NCBI RefSeq assembly: GCF_025612915.1
Contig: NC_069116.1
Span: 40,083,090-40,147,089, forward strand
Length of the DNA stretch: 64,000 nt
Origin: Magallana angulata
Lineage: Eukaryota; Mollusca; Bivalvia; Ostreida; Ostreidae
Direction of reading: 5' to 3'
Shown here: positions 12,165-22,895 of the stretch, in pieces
How positions within the stretch are numbered: position 1 is the stretch's first letter
Layout: each line of letters starts with the position of its first letter
Notes under the pieces: model-generated
Databases searched by the model: none
What the model was told of the DNA's origin: nothing
The model's input: the letters and a program-made list of their open reading frames with translations, nothing else
Position numbers and translations under genes: made by a program

Positions 12165-13016
12165 GTCATTTAAAATATCTGTTAATTGTGTTTTCTTGCT
12201 TTTTCAAAGATTATTTTATTATCAAATTCTAGGAAAATTTAGAAGAAAAATGCTTGCTTGGCATACTTGTATATTCATTAAATTACAGCTTAACATGCAC
12301 GTCATTATGAAATAAATGAAAACTTAATAAACTTGATGCTTAATTGTGTTTCGGTATATGAATTACTTTAAATTTTAAAAACACATTTATATCGGTGGCT
12401 TGCTTTATCAATCTGTTGGAGGCGTCATCAGTTGATGTGTACTAATATCTTCTTGTCATAATTTTGCGACCTGGGTTTGTTTTCTGCATCTAACTTTTAA
12501 AAATAAGCAATGAATTGTCAACTTTCAAATATCATGATTTGCACGTGAACGTGTATAAACTTTTTTGAAAACTGCAAAATGTTAATACTTTTCTTGACTG
12601 TAATTGTTATAATTGTCATGTATTGCTGCTTTATTTCTCATCAATGATAATTCAATGAGTTATATACACAGTACCAGAGACATAAATACATTTAACACTG
12701 TCTCTGACTGTACATCGCATATTTCGAGTAATATCTAATAAATACCACCTACATGTATGATATACAGAAATCCATCATTTTGCAGACACTAATTAGAAAA
12801 GATAGATGTATTGTAAGTTATAATTGATACTGCAGTGTTAAATATAAAATAAAATAATATTGAAAGGCAAATTTTACCATTAATCAATTATTACAATGTA
12901 CATATACATGTATCATGTACATGTATGCATGTATTAAACGACCCCCCCCCCCCCCCCCCGGGCCCAACCGCAAACACTTAATACACAGCTAAACATTACT
13001 TTTATTAAGTTATTGA

Positions 13017-13062
<46 letters not shown>

Positions 13063-13585
13063 GGCCATTTATAGTCTGTCCCAAATTACTGCTTCCATCA
13101 CTTATTGATGATTTGGAATAAAAATACACACACCTGTAAAAGAAGTACAGTTGAAATCAGTGAAATGGAAAAAAATCAAGATATCTTCATTGACAAATGA
13201 TCCCTTTTCACTCATAAAATTTCACCGGAACGAAAACAAATTTCTTACGGAGATTTATAATGGGAAATGTTTACATCTCTTCTCCATTCGGAAGTACTCG
13301 GGACACCTCGCACATTTTTTCAACGTTATTATCCGGGCTTATTAATGGCTGATGCAATGCAAAATCCCCGTAGACTTTCTATTTTGAGATGTGTATTGAA
13401 ACCTGAAGCGGTGGATGGGGCGTTTCAAAACAGATAATCTGGACATTTTTCATATTATTAGATGAAAGTAGTTTGAGCACAAAGGTATTTATTATTATCG
13501 AAATACATGCGAAAAGTGGTGGAAGCAAGAACTCGCGACAGAGTATAGCTGAGACCGAATTCTTTGGGGGTACGGCTGTCCCCTG
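12165..13585. other. Spacer of unit B with CT microsatellite
   Basis: (CT)n at about 13017-13062 follows a poly-C run near 12941-12959. No gene is supported. Confidence 0.55.
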
Positions 13586-13984
13586 ACGAAATCCAGTCTC
13601 AAAAGTGGCGATATAATTACCGATTTTTTGCGTCAGGGCGCTGAATTGACCCAACATGTATCGTACAGGTTCCGTAAATTTAGATAGGGTCTCTAAACGG
13701 GGCGCCTAGCGCCCAAACTAGGAGGTATGCCATTTAGCTGAGACCCGGTCCTCAAGGTTACAAGTGTCCCCTGACGGAATCTGGTCTCAAAAGTGGCGAT
13801 ATAGGCGCCTATTTTTGGCGCCAGGGCACTGAGTTGGCCCTATTATACAGGTTCCATACATTAAAATAGGGTCTGCATTAGATCGGTGTGCTGTCGCTGT
13901 GACTTTATTTAGGTGTTGAATCATTATTTTTTAAAGATGTGGTATCATAACTGCAACGGTGTGTGGATACAAACCAGTTGAAGA

Positions 13985-14120
13985 ACTCTGTCTGTGGCTC
14001 AATGGGTGTAGCCTAGACCTACCGACTCGCAGGTCCCGAGTTTGAATACCGAAGGGACTTTAATTTATTTTCATGAATAACTGTAAGATTTTAGAAAGTT
14101 GATCCCCCCCCCCCCCCCAA
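13985..14120 (+). mobile_element. tRNA-derived SINE-like head, unit C
   Basis: Box A-like TGGCTCAATGG at 13995-14005 and box B-like GAGTTTGAATACC at 14038-14050, then the family tail and a poly-C run. Confidence 0.6.
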
Positions 14121-14196
14121 AAAAAATAAATTGAATTAATTCTTTTCTGTCACTTTAAATTCGAACACCTGCTGGAAACCCATATTTTTAAGTAAT

Positions 14197-14780
14197 TTAA
14201 TATAGCATTGAATGATTTATTTTTGACGTCGTGGTGTCAATAACTGCCGTCAGGTGAGCAGACAAATTGAATAACGCGCGTTAGCGCGTTATGATTATTC
14301 GTCTGCACACCTGACGGCAGTTATTGACACCACGACGTCAAAAATAAATCATTTAATGCTTATATTTACATTCCCTTACTGATGAAATCAATTATTTACT
14401 TAGATAAATCGATATAAATTGGATATAACGGAGGGAGTAAATTAGTAACAGCAAGAACAGCTGTTTTATAAAACCGGTTGAAACTGGTTATCTAATAGAC
14501 TGTTGAGATGAGATCGACGAGCATGAACATATAATCCATGAAAAATAACTCTTAAAATTTTTTTTTAAATAATGAAGTCAACTTTTTTGTTGAATGACTG
14601 TAAAACATGGTGTTTTGACAACATTTATAAATTATATTTTTTCACCGATAACATAGAATTCACTGTTTGAGAACTACTTATGTAAATTACTTGTAAATTC
14701 ATACGCAGTGAATAGGTGTTGCATTTAGAGGCATTTAAACATCACAGATTTTAATGGAAAAACAAAGTAGAATGTTAATA
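14197..14780. mobile_element. Insertion with 53-bp foldback arms in unit C
   Basis: Absent from units A and B. Its left part is a near-perfect inverted repeat, arms 14204-14256 and 14308-14360 (about 52 of 53 positions pair), with an inner TAACGCGC/GCGCGTTA stem. The arms contain TGACGTCG/CGACGTCA. TTAATATAG occurs at both edges of the insertion (about 14198 and 14774), a possible target duplication. The right ~420 bp holds nothing recognisable. Confidence 0.6.
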
Positions 14781-14889
14781 TAGTGATTTAAACATCAGAT
14801 TAAATTGAACTTTGTATTGATAATATATATGTACTAAATAATGGTTGTATATAGTTTCGTAAACAGATATCATCTATGAAAAACAGATA

Positions 14890-17800
14890 GTACCTGTAAA
14901 CATCTTGGTGGTATAGATGCGTGATGATCCCGTCATCAGGTGGATCCTCCTTCCTCGGTTGTTTCGGCGCTGTCCACTACAACCTCCAGAGGTGCGCCGA
15001 CTGGGGTGATCAGCTCCCAGCCCGGGACCATCCAGCTATCCGCCTGTGAAATGATCTTACATTCACAATTGTCTCTCACTGTCTTCCCCACTGTCCCTCT
15101 CTTCTTCTCCACAACCATAGCGATGCTATTTCTGCCTCTCTGCTTAGTCGCCCTATGAGCTGTCTTCTCTCTAACCCAATAACTCCGATGACTCTCAGGG
15201 CTCGCCACAAGGATTGTCCAACAAAGCCCCGCGTGCCAACCTCCACTGGGAAACACCATACTCTCCACCCTCTCTCCTGACAATCTGCCACAAGCTCCTG
15301 ATATTTCCCCATTTTCCGCTCATATGCGTCTTCCATTCTCTCCTCCCAAGGAACTGTCAGCTCCACTATAATGACTTGCCTACTTGACGGAGACCAGATC
15401 ACTATGTCAGGTCGCTTGTTGGTGGATGCTACTTCCGTTGGGAATTGCATTCTGGTTTTCAGGTCAGCTCGCATTTGCCAGTCTCCTGCCGTGCCAAGAA
15501 GTCCTCTACCCTCCCCAGTGCTGCCTGTCTTCTCCCTCTCTCCTGCTCTTACAAAGTTGATGAACTTGAGCCGCTTGTCCTTTGGTGGTGGTCTCTTCCT
15601 GGCTTTTTCGAGAGAGTCTGCAAGCACCGAAAGTATCTGGTCATGCCGCCATGTATATCGGCCTTCAGACAATGCTACGGAGCATGATGACAATATATGC
15701 TCCAAATTTGCTGGTTTTCCACAAAGTTTGCAATTTGGGTCCTCAGTTAAGCCCCATACTGCCAAATTTGTTGGACTTGGTAGCACATCATATACTGATC
15801 TTAGGAGAAACTGCAATCTGTTTGGCTCCATCGACCATATGTCATTCCAGGTCACTTTCCTCTGCCTTACTGCTTCCCAATTCATCCAGCTTCCTTGTTT
15901 CTTCATGCCTACTGCTTTAACCATTCTTGAGTCTTCCTCCATCACCCGGACTTCCTTTTGCACTAGCTTCCTTTGCACTCCTTTGCCTGCTGTTCTCCAT
16001 CTGGTTGATGTAATTGTTCCCAGGCCCAGTCTTCCGACTGCTACATTTCCCACAATGTCTGCTTGCTTCAGGCGTAACTCTGCTTCCCGGACTGTGTCTT
16101 GAACAGACCACTTCCTGCCTGCTTCTAGATTCACCCTGGCTCCGCGCACCTTCTCATCTTTACTGTCTCTAAGTGTTAGATGTTGTCGCACTTTGGTAAC
16201 CTTGTATTCTTCGACAAGAGATGATAGCGGTAATTGTAGTTTAGTCCCTACATTGTAGAGTCCCACGCTACTAAAGCACTGTGGTATTGCTAGCCATCGG
16301 CGAAGGAATTTTGTAGTTAGGCGCTCCATAGCTTCTACCCGGGACATTGGTACATCGTACACCTGCAAAGGCCACAAAATCCGAGGGAGTACTCCATGCT
16401 GGTATATCCAGGTTTTGTATTTTCCTGGCAGTCCACTTTTGTCTATTGCCTCCATCCACTGATGTAGTTGTTCTACAGTGTTGGTTGTGTTCTTGGTGTC
16501 CCTCAGTGTGTCATCAAAATACTTCCCCAGGCATTTCACTGGCTTCTCCGAGACTGATGGGATTATCTCCTGTCCAAGCTGGAAGTCGTAGTTTGTCACC
16601 CTTCCTTTCTTCAGCACCAGACTTCTAGACTTTGATGGTTTGATTTTCATCCTAGCCCAACTGATAAGCTCTTCTATTTCTTTGAGCGTCCATCTTGCTT
16701 CAATTGCAGTCTTAGTACTGATTGTCATATCATCCATGAATGCACGCACTGGTGGTTGACGTATGCCTGCTCTCATCCATGGGCCTCTACTCATCTTCTC
16801 TGTTGATTTCACCAGTAGGTTCATAGCTGCTGCGAATAGTATGACTGAGATTGTACAGCTAGTGACTATACCAACTTCTAGTCGTTGCCATGAGGTTGTG
16901 TAATCTCCAATGGAGAATCTCAACTCCAGTCTGTTGAAATATTCCTCTAATAGATGTCTTGTCTTTGCTGGAACATGATACTTCTCCAAGGTTAGCTGCA
17001 CAAGTTTGTGTGGCATCGATCCATAGGCATTGGCAAGATCTAACCAAATAACAGCTAACTCCCCTTTTCCTTCTCTGGCCTCCCTAATAATTTGAGTGAG
17101 AACGCTTGTGTGCTCGATGCAGCCTGATACACCTGGGACTCCCCCTTTCTGCACTGCTATGTCCACATAGTTGTTGTCCAACATGTATCTTGTCATGCGG
17201 TTAGCCATTACTGAGAGCAAGATCTTCCCTTCTACGTTCAAGAGTGATATAGTTCGGAACTGCGACAGGTTCTTGGAATTCTCCTCCTTGGGGATGTAGC
17301 AGCCCTCTGCCTGATTCCAGCTGTCTGCCAGGCGACCTCTTCTCCAAATGACCCGGATATGTTTCCATAGACGTCTTGTCAGCCTTGGGCAGTTCTTGTA
17401 AACTTTATATGGAATACCATTTGGTCCTGGCGCTGATGCTGCTCTTGCTTTCTGGATGACATCTCTCACCTCTTTGGCCGTAGGTTCGCTTTCATCGAAG
17501 ATGTGTTCTGGTTCACATACTTGAATAAGTTTGGGTTGCTCAGGCAATTCTTCATCCCTCTTCTCATCACTGTGGACTTCTTTTAGATGGTTTTCCACTT
17601 CTGCTTTCTCAGCCAGCAGCTTTCCTGAGCTTTTCTTCCCTAACAGCTTTGATGTAAATTGAAATGGGTTTGCTGTAAACCTTGCTCTTGCTCTGGCCCT
17701 CTCTTTCCTCCTCTTCCTGCTCCTTTCTGCCCTGTTCAGTATCTTCAGTCGTTCTCTCATGCCTTGTCTTAGCTCCGCCAAAGCTGCTCTTTCCTCTTCG

Positions 17801-18643
17801 GGTGCGACTCTGTATCTCTTTGACAACTGCCTCAAATCTCTCCTTATCGACGCTCTTTCCTGTTGTCGTCTATTTCTGTGCCCAGTTGATTTCTGTTGTT
17901 TCTGCCTGACCTCTTCCAAACCGAATCTCTCCTTTCCCACATTGTACATTATTGTGGCCATGGCCTCCACCTTTTTGTCTATTCCTCCAGCCAGTGATGT
18001 GTTCAGGATTGAATCTACATCAAAATCAAATTGATCCCAATCTGCTTTGTTGTTATTAGGTGGCCACCGGATTTTCTGCTTCCGTTCTCCAGATTTTGTA
18101 TCAATACTGGGCTCTGGCATCGCCTGGCTGTGATCCTCTGGAACCTGCTGGTCGACTTCCTCGCTGTCTGGCACTTGGACGCTGTGGTCACTTTGGTCTG
18201 AGTCCTGGACCACCTCCTCCTCCGTCTCATCAGGTTGCCCTGTGCGTTGTGCCAGCCGTTGATTTGGTCTGCACCCCATCTTTGCCATATGAATCTTCAG
18301 CCCCCTTGCGTTCTTCAGAGTCTTTCCACAACTGCAAATTGATCCGTTAATCGTGTTCATCTCAGTCCTTTGACGGTTGGTAGTCGTATCCGTGTAATCC
18401 TCCTGGTTAGGTCGCTCATCCTCCCCCACTCTCGTGCGACCTCGGGGGTATCTTAGTATGTATCTGTCTATAGCGGATATAGTAGGTTCCTCTTCACAGA
18501 GGATGTCCATTGGCCTGCTAAGCCTCCAGACCCTGGGGTGTCCGTCTTTCCAGACTGCCTCCTGTCTATCCAGGTTGTCACTGCCCTATTCACAGTCGTC
18601 ATCCAGTCTTTCCTGGCGGTCACTGGTATACCAGTATAAGCAA
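14890..18643 (-). mobile_element. Full-length R2-type (RLE-class) non-LTR retrotransposon
   Basis: A ~3.75-kb LINE inserted into the 5' region of unit C; units A and B show the empty site. On the minus strand it has about 130 bp of 5'UTR, one ORF and about 186 bp of 3'UTR ending GTTTACAGGTAC without a poly(A) tail, as in many R2-like elements. Possible target duplication is only ATA. Directly upstream lies a 295-bp second copy of its own 3' end, identical by eye. The intact ORF and that identity suggest a recent insertion. Confidence 0.85.
15076..18510 (-). CDS. LINE ORF: zinc finger, reverse transcriptase and restriction-like endonuclease
   Basis: A single 1144-aa ORF. An N-terminal Cys/His finger lies at about residues 59-80 (CSCGKTL...HMAKMGC), followed by an acidic then basic linker. 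The reverse transcriptase spans about 345-670, with FRTISLLNVEGK at about 418, motif A IWLDLANAYGSMPH (catalytic Asp about 491) and motif C FMDD at 591-594, where R2-family enzymes usually have F/YADD. A thumb-like region follows. A CCHC knuckle has C927, C930, H938 and C943. A restriction-like endonuclease has RPD at 1033-1035 and VELTVPWEE at about 1049-1057. This order (finger, RT, CCHC, RLE) is typical of the R2/NeSL/Hero group, whose protein nicks DNA and primes cDNA synthesis at the nick. An in-frame stretch of about 23 codons lies between an upstream TAG and the chosen ATG, so a non-AUG start is possible. Confidence 0.88.
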   Translation of the reverse strand: MDILCEEEPTISAIDRYILRYPRGRTRVGEDERPNQEDYTDTTTNRQRTEMNTINGSICSCGKTLKNARGLKIHMAKMGCRPNQRLAQRTGQPDETEEEVVQDSDQSDHSVQVPDSEEVDQQVPEDHSQAMPEPSIDTKSGERKQKIRWPPNNNKADWDQFDFDVDSILNTSLAGGIDKKVEAMATIMYNVGKERFGLEEVRQKQQKSTGHRNRRQQERASIRRDLRQLSKRYRVAPEEERAALAELRQGMRERLKILNRAERSRKRRKERARARARFTANPFQFTSKLLGKKSSGKLLAEKAEVENHLKEVHSDEKRDEELPEQPKLIQVCEPEHIFDESEPTAKEVRDVIQKARAASAPGPNGIPYKVYKNCPRLTRRLWKHIRVIWRRGRLADSWNQAEGCYIPKEENSKNLSQFRTISLLNVEGKILLSVMANRMTRYMLDNNYVDIAVQKGGVPGVSGCIEHTSVLTQIIREAREGKGELAVIWLDLANAYGSMPHKLVQLTLEKYHVPAKTRHLLEEYFNRLELRFSIGDYTTSWQRLEVGIVTSCTISVILFAAAMNLLVKSTEKMSRGPWMRAGIRQPPVRAFMDDMTISTKTAIEARWTLKEIEELISWARMKIKPSKSRSLVLKKGRVTNYDFQLGQEIIPSVSEKPVKCLGKYFDDTLRDTKNTTNTVEQLHQWMEAIDKSGLPGKYKTWIYQHGVLPRILWPLQVYDVPMSRVEAMERLTTKFLRRWLAIPQCFSSVGLYNVGTKLQLPLSSLVEEYKVTKVRQHLTLRDSKDEKVRGARVNLEAGRKWSVQDTVREAELRLKQADIVGNVAVGRLGLGTITSTRWRTAGKGVQRKLVQKEVRVMEEDSRMVKAVGMKKQGSWMNWEAVRQRKVTWNDIWSMEPNRLQFLLRSVYDVLPSPTNLAVWGLTEDPNCKLCGKPANLEHILSSCSVALSEGRYTWRHDQILSVLADSLEKARKRPPPKDKRLKFINFVRAGEREKTGSTGEGRGLLGTAGDWQMRADLKTRMQFPTEVASTNKRPDIVIWSPSSRQVIIVELTVPWEERMEDAYERKMGKYQELVADCQERGWRVWCFPVEVGTRGFVGQSLWRALRVIGVIGLERRQLIGRLSREAEIASLWLWRRREGQWGRQ

Positions 18644-18938
18644 GTACCTGTAAACATCTTGGTGGTATAGATGCGTGATGATCCCGTCATCAGGTGGATC
18701 CTCCTTCCTCGGTTGTTTCGGCGCTGTCCACTACAACCTCCAGAGGTGCGCCGACTGGGGTGATCAGCTCCCAGCCCGGGACCATCCAGCTATCCGCCTG
18801 TGAAATGATCTTACATTCACAATTGTCTCTCACTGTCTTCCCCACTGTCCCTCTCTTCTTCTCCACAACCATAGCGATGCTATTTCTGCCTCTCTGCTTA
18901 GTCGCCCTATGAGCTGTCTTCTCTCTAACCCAATAACT
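18644..18938 (-). mobile_element. 5'-truncated copy of the same LINE, joined end to end
   Basis: 295 bp matching 14890-15184, apparently base for base, in the same orientation. Its 3' end abuts the 5' end of the full-length copy without spacer. It contains the last ~36 codons of the ORF and the 3'UTR. The arrangement is head-to-tail, not an LTR pair. Confidence 0.85.
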
Positions 18939-19209
18939 ATAATATAGTCATCATTTAAATTGGCTCAAAAAGATGATGTTGTTCGATATCACGGAACGAA
19001 GAAGCGAGATGTAAATAAATGCAAAAATATCTAAACTCATTTCCCATATCTTTATACAGAGTAGTTAAATATAGCATTAAAATGGCCACAATCATCCGGA
19101 CCTCTTGATTAACAAACACAACTAACCGACAACGTGTTATAGAATCAATACAAAGCAGGACGATGCATTTGGAAAAAAGACTAATCCGGAAAACATCAAC
19201 TTTTTTGTT

Positions 19210-19270
19210 TGTTTTTTCGTGACGTCGTCTCGATGCGCATCATAATGACATGACGTCATAAACGTCGCGA
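19210..19270 (+). promoter_or_regulatory. CRE/ATF-like promoter block of copy C
   Basis: TGACGTCG, ATGCGCATC and TGACGTCA (19251-19258), about 95 bp upstream of the start codon. The LINE landed about 310 bp upstream of this block and left it intact. Confidence 0.5.
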
Positions 19271-19350
19271 ACTATTATCGTTGTCAATCGACAGATAAAC
19301 ACACGCTCTTATCGGCAAAATCAATTGCAAGGATTCTATTACTGATCAAG

Positions 19351-20549
19351 ATGGAGAAAGCAGGGTTCGAGGGTCGGTTGCGTTCACTGTTGGTGGACTA
19401 CTTGTCCTCCACAAACACACGGACAATGACGCCTGTGGTATGTTTGCTATTTATACTTTTTGTTGTTTGCTTATGGTTTTAAAGACCTTAACATTGCTTC
19501 ATCGCATTGCATATACACAATTTGACATATTAATTTCGAATTCTGGGCTTTTAAAATTAATTCTTTTACTTAATGTTTTTTTTTTTTACAGAGGAAACAC
19601 ATTCTGCAGCTGGTGATGTTTCTGTATGGAGAGGAGAATTTTGATCAACTTGGTAGATTCTCTTACTCCAAGAACAAAGAAGTTGCTGGTATGTAAATAA
19701 TACACTGCTCAAGATTTCATTCTAATCTAGATGTGACCCGAGTTACCTTTTTTAATTCATGGTTTTTCTTAATTCTAATGGACCAGTTATTTATTACCCT
19801 GACGATAATTAGTTTTAATTTCAGATCAACAAAGGAAGTACGTTTTGTTCGGCTTTCTCTTCATGGAGGCGTTGAAGAAACACACGGTGACAGAGACGGA
19901 CTTGACCACCCTCCAGAGAATGTGGGGGCAGCATATCCTGTCCCTGGTTAACAACGGTATGTACATGGTTTAACTCTTATTCAATTTGACACTGCTTTTG
20001 ATTGTAATTATGAAATTATTATCAAAAAGATTGTGTTCGATTCCTTATCCATTATTTTTTTTCTTTTTCTTACAGAAATGACAAAGACAGCTGAAAGATA
20101 CGAAAGGATTCTTCATAACAGCGAGGAGACAATTTTTAACGTTTGTATTTGATTGCATGTTAAATACATATTTATGTCTTTCCAAAAATGCATCTAAATT
20201 AATATCAGATTTGAAATATCCCAATATTTAAGGCGTTATAAACTATTTTTGCCAGCATTTTTTTATTCTTCGAAGAAACTTAAAGACTTTAAACAAAAAA
20301 ATGCTTATGATAATTGGATGTTTCTCCATTTTGTAGATCAAACGATTTCAGCGAAATCTGGAAAGAACGAAAGCAAGCGAACCAAATACAGAGAGCCTAT
20401 CCATTGGTCACGTGACAATGATTAAAGTCTGTCCGTTTCGCTTTAGAAGACCCAGGTTATTTGAGAGAATTGCAATGTCACTGAAGAAAAAGTTTGGCCG
20501 AGGAGATTCGAAAGACTTTTTGATGTTGAAGTTCCATGGCATTCAGTAA
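19351..20549 (+). CDS. Unrecognised 197-aa protein, tandem copy C
   Basis: Exons 19351-19437, 19592-19688, 19825-19956, 20076-20140 and 20337-20549; same structure as copies A and B. Relative to A it has DLT for DFT in exon 3 and HVTM for HVAK in exon 5, plus silent changes. The exon 4 donor is GTTTGT instead of GTATGT. The frame is intact. The ~4-kb LINE cassette and the foldback insertion lie upstream and might alter its expression. Confidence 0.75.
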
Positions 20550-20551
20550 AT

Positions 20552-20708
20552 GTGGCGTTTTAGTCACTTGATTATATGGATCTCAGTTGTGGCGTTTTAG
20601 TCACGTGGCAATTGGACTTTGTTTTTGTTGTGGTGCTTTTGTCACCTTTACCATGTGGCGTTTTAGTCACTTAGGGGAGGGGTTGGGGTGTTGTGGCGTT
20701 TTAGTCAC
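20552..20708 (+). promoter_or_regulatory. Five mini-hairpins in the 3'UTR of copy C
   Basis: The same five-copy series, first at 20552-20567 and last at 20693-20708. AATAAA follows at 20710. Confidence 0.65.
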
Positions 20709-20715
20709 CAATAAA

Positions 20716-21569
20716 GTCATTTAAAATATCTGTTAATTGTGTTTTCTTGCTTTTTCAAAGATTATTTTATTTTCAAATTTTATGAAAATTTAGAAGAAAA
20801 ATGCTTGCTTGGCATACTTGTATATTCAATAAAATTACAGCTTAACATGCACGTCATTATGAAATAAATGAAAACTTAATAAACTTGATGCTTGATTGTG
20901 TTTCGGTATATGAATTACTTTTAATTTTAAAAACACATTTATATCGGTGGCTTGCTTTATCAATCTGTTCGAGACGTCATCAGTTGATGTGTACTAATAT
21001 CTTCTTGTCATAATTTTGCGACCTGGGTTTGTTTTCTGCATCGAACTTTTAAAAATAAGCAATGAATTGTCAACTTTCAAATATCATGATTTGCACGTGA
21101 ACGTGTATAAACTTTTTTGAAAACTGCAAAATGTTATTACTTTTCTTGACTGTAATTGTTATAATTGTCATGTATTGCTGCTTTATTTCTCATCAATGAT
21201 AATTCAATGAGTTATATACACAGTACCAGAGACATAAATACATTTAACACTGTCTCTGATTGCACATCGCATATTTCGAGTAATATCTACTAAATACCAC
21301 CTATATGTATGATATACAGAAATCCATCATTTTGCAGACACTAATTAGAAAAGATAGATGTATTGTAAGTAATAATTGATACTGCAGTGTTAAATATAAA
21401 ATAAAATGATATTGAAAGGCAAATTTACCATTAATCAATTATTACAATGTACATATACATGTATCATGTACATGTATGCATATATTAAACGACCGACCCC
21501 CCCCCCCCCCCGGGCCCAACCGCAAACACTTAATACAGAGCTAAACATTACTTTCATTAAGTTATTGAG

Positions 21570-21660
<91 letters not shown>

Positions 21661-22332
21661 CAAATATAATTCTGGTATTCGGTGTACTACCCTACTACCT
21701 GCCAATAACGAATTTTAATGGGGTTTTTTATCGACTATAAATTGAAGCTTTTCGAACCCGATTGCATTATACAGAAACTAAAAACGGCGCCTAGCACCAA
21801 AACTGGGAACTGTGCCATCTATAGTCTGTCCCAAATTACTGCTTCCATCACTTATTGATGATTTCGAATAAAAATACACATACCTGTAAAAGAAGTACAG
21901 TTGAAATCAGTGAAATGGAAAAATTCAAGATATCTTCATTGACAAATGATCCCTTTTCACTCATAAAATTTCACAGGAACGAAAACAAATTTCTTACGAA
22001 GATTTCTAATGGGAAATGTTTACATCTCTTCTCCATTCGGAAGTACTTGGGACACCTCGCACATTTTTTCAACGTTATCATCCGGGCTTATTAATGGCTG
22101 ATGCAATGCAAAATCCCCGTATACTCAGTTTTATTTTGAGATGTGTATTGAAACCTGAAGCGGTGGATGTTTCAAAACAGATAATCTGGACATTTTTCAT
22201 ATTATTAGATGAAAGTAGTTTGAGCACAAAGGTATTTATTATTATCGAAATACATGCGAAAAGTGGTTGAAGCGAGAACTTGCGACAGAGTATAGCTGAG
22301 ACCGAATTCTTTGGGGGTACGGCTGTCCCCTG
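20716..22332. other. Spacer of unit C with CT microsatellite and a small insertion
   Basis: (CT)n at about 21571-21657. About 165 bp at 21659-21825 is missing from units A and B; its origin is unknown. A 79-codon frame at 21855-22094 parallels the one in unit A and is not called. Confidence 0.55.
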
Positions 22333-22724
22333 ACGAAATCCAGTATCAAAAGTGGCGATATAATTACCGATTTTTTGCGTCAGGGCGCTGAATTGACCCT
22401 ACATGTATCGTACAGGTTCCGTAAATTTAGATAGGGTCTCTAAACCTAGCGCCCAAACTAGGAGGTATGCCATTTAGCTGAGACCCGGTCCTCAAGGTTA
22501 CAAGTGTCCCCTGACGGAATCTGGTCTCAAAAGTGGCGATATAGGCGCCTAATTTTGGCGCCAGGGCACTGAGTTGGCCCTATTATACAGGTTCCATACA
22601 TTAAGATAGGGTCTGCATTAGATCGGTGTGCTGTCGCTGTGACTTTATTTAGGTGTTGAATCATTATTTTTTTAAAGATGTGGTATCATAACTGCAACGG
22701 TGTGTGGATACAAACCAGTTGAAG

Positions 22725-22860
22725 AACTCTGTCTGTGGCTCAATGGGTGTAGCCTCGCAGGTCCCGAGTTTGAATACTGAAGGGACTTTAATTTATTTTC
22801 ATGAATAACTGTAAGATTTAAAAAAGTTGATCTCTCCCCCCCCCCCCCCCCCTAAAAAAA
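22725..22860 (+). mobile_element. tRNA-derived SINE-like head in the truncated fourth unit
   Basis: Box A-like at about 22735-22745. About 13 nt of the anticodon-arm region is deleted relative to the other copies. Box B GAGTTTGAATACT and the tail are kept. Confidence 0.55.
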
Positions 22861-22895
22861 AAATTGAATTAATTCTTTTCTGTCCTGTGGGTCAG

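Larger units (their letters stand above)
5753..22888 (+). repeat. Segmental tandem array of ~3.9 kb units carrying the unknown small gene
   Basis: The phrase ACGAAATCCAGTCTC marks unit starts at 5753, 9675, 13586 and 22333. Units A and B are about 3.92 and 3.91 kb. Unit C is about 8.75 kb because it holds a LINE (14890-18938), a foldback insertion (about 14197-14780) and a small insertion near 21659-21825. The fourth unit is cut after about 555 bp and joins GSTK1 intron 3 sequence near 22880-22890. Each full unit contains, in order, a dimeric repeat, a SINE head, a CRE-like block, the five-exon gene, its hairpin 3'UTR and a CT microsatellite spacer. Sequence identity between units is very high by eye, which suggests recent unequal exchange. 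Confidence 0.9.

Noticed and set aside
14890-18938. LTR-retroelement interpretation of the direct repeats around the reverse transcriptase ORF
   Set aside because: The ORF has RLE-class LINE architecture without integrase, protease or capsid, and the right repeat is a 3'-end fragment that includes coding sequence, so it is not an LTR.
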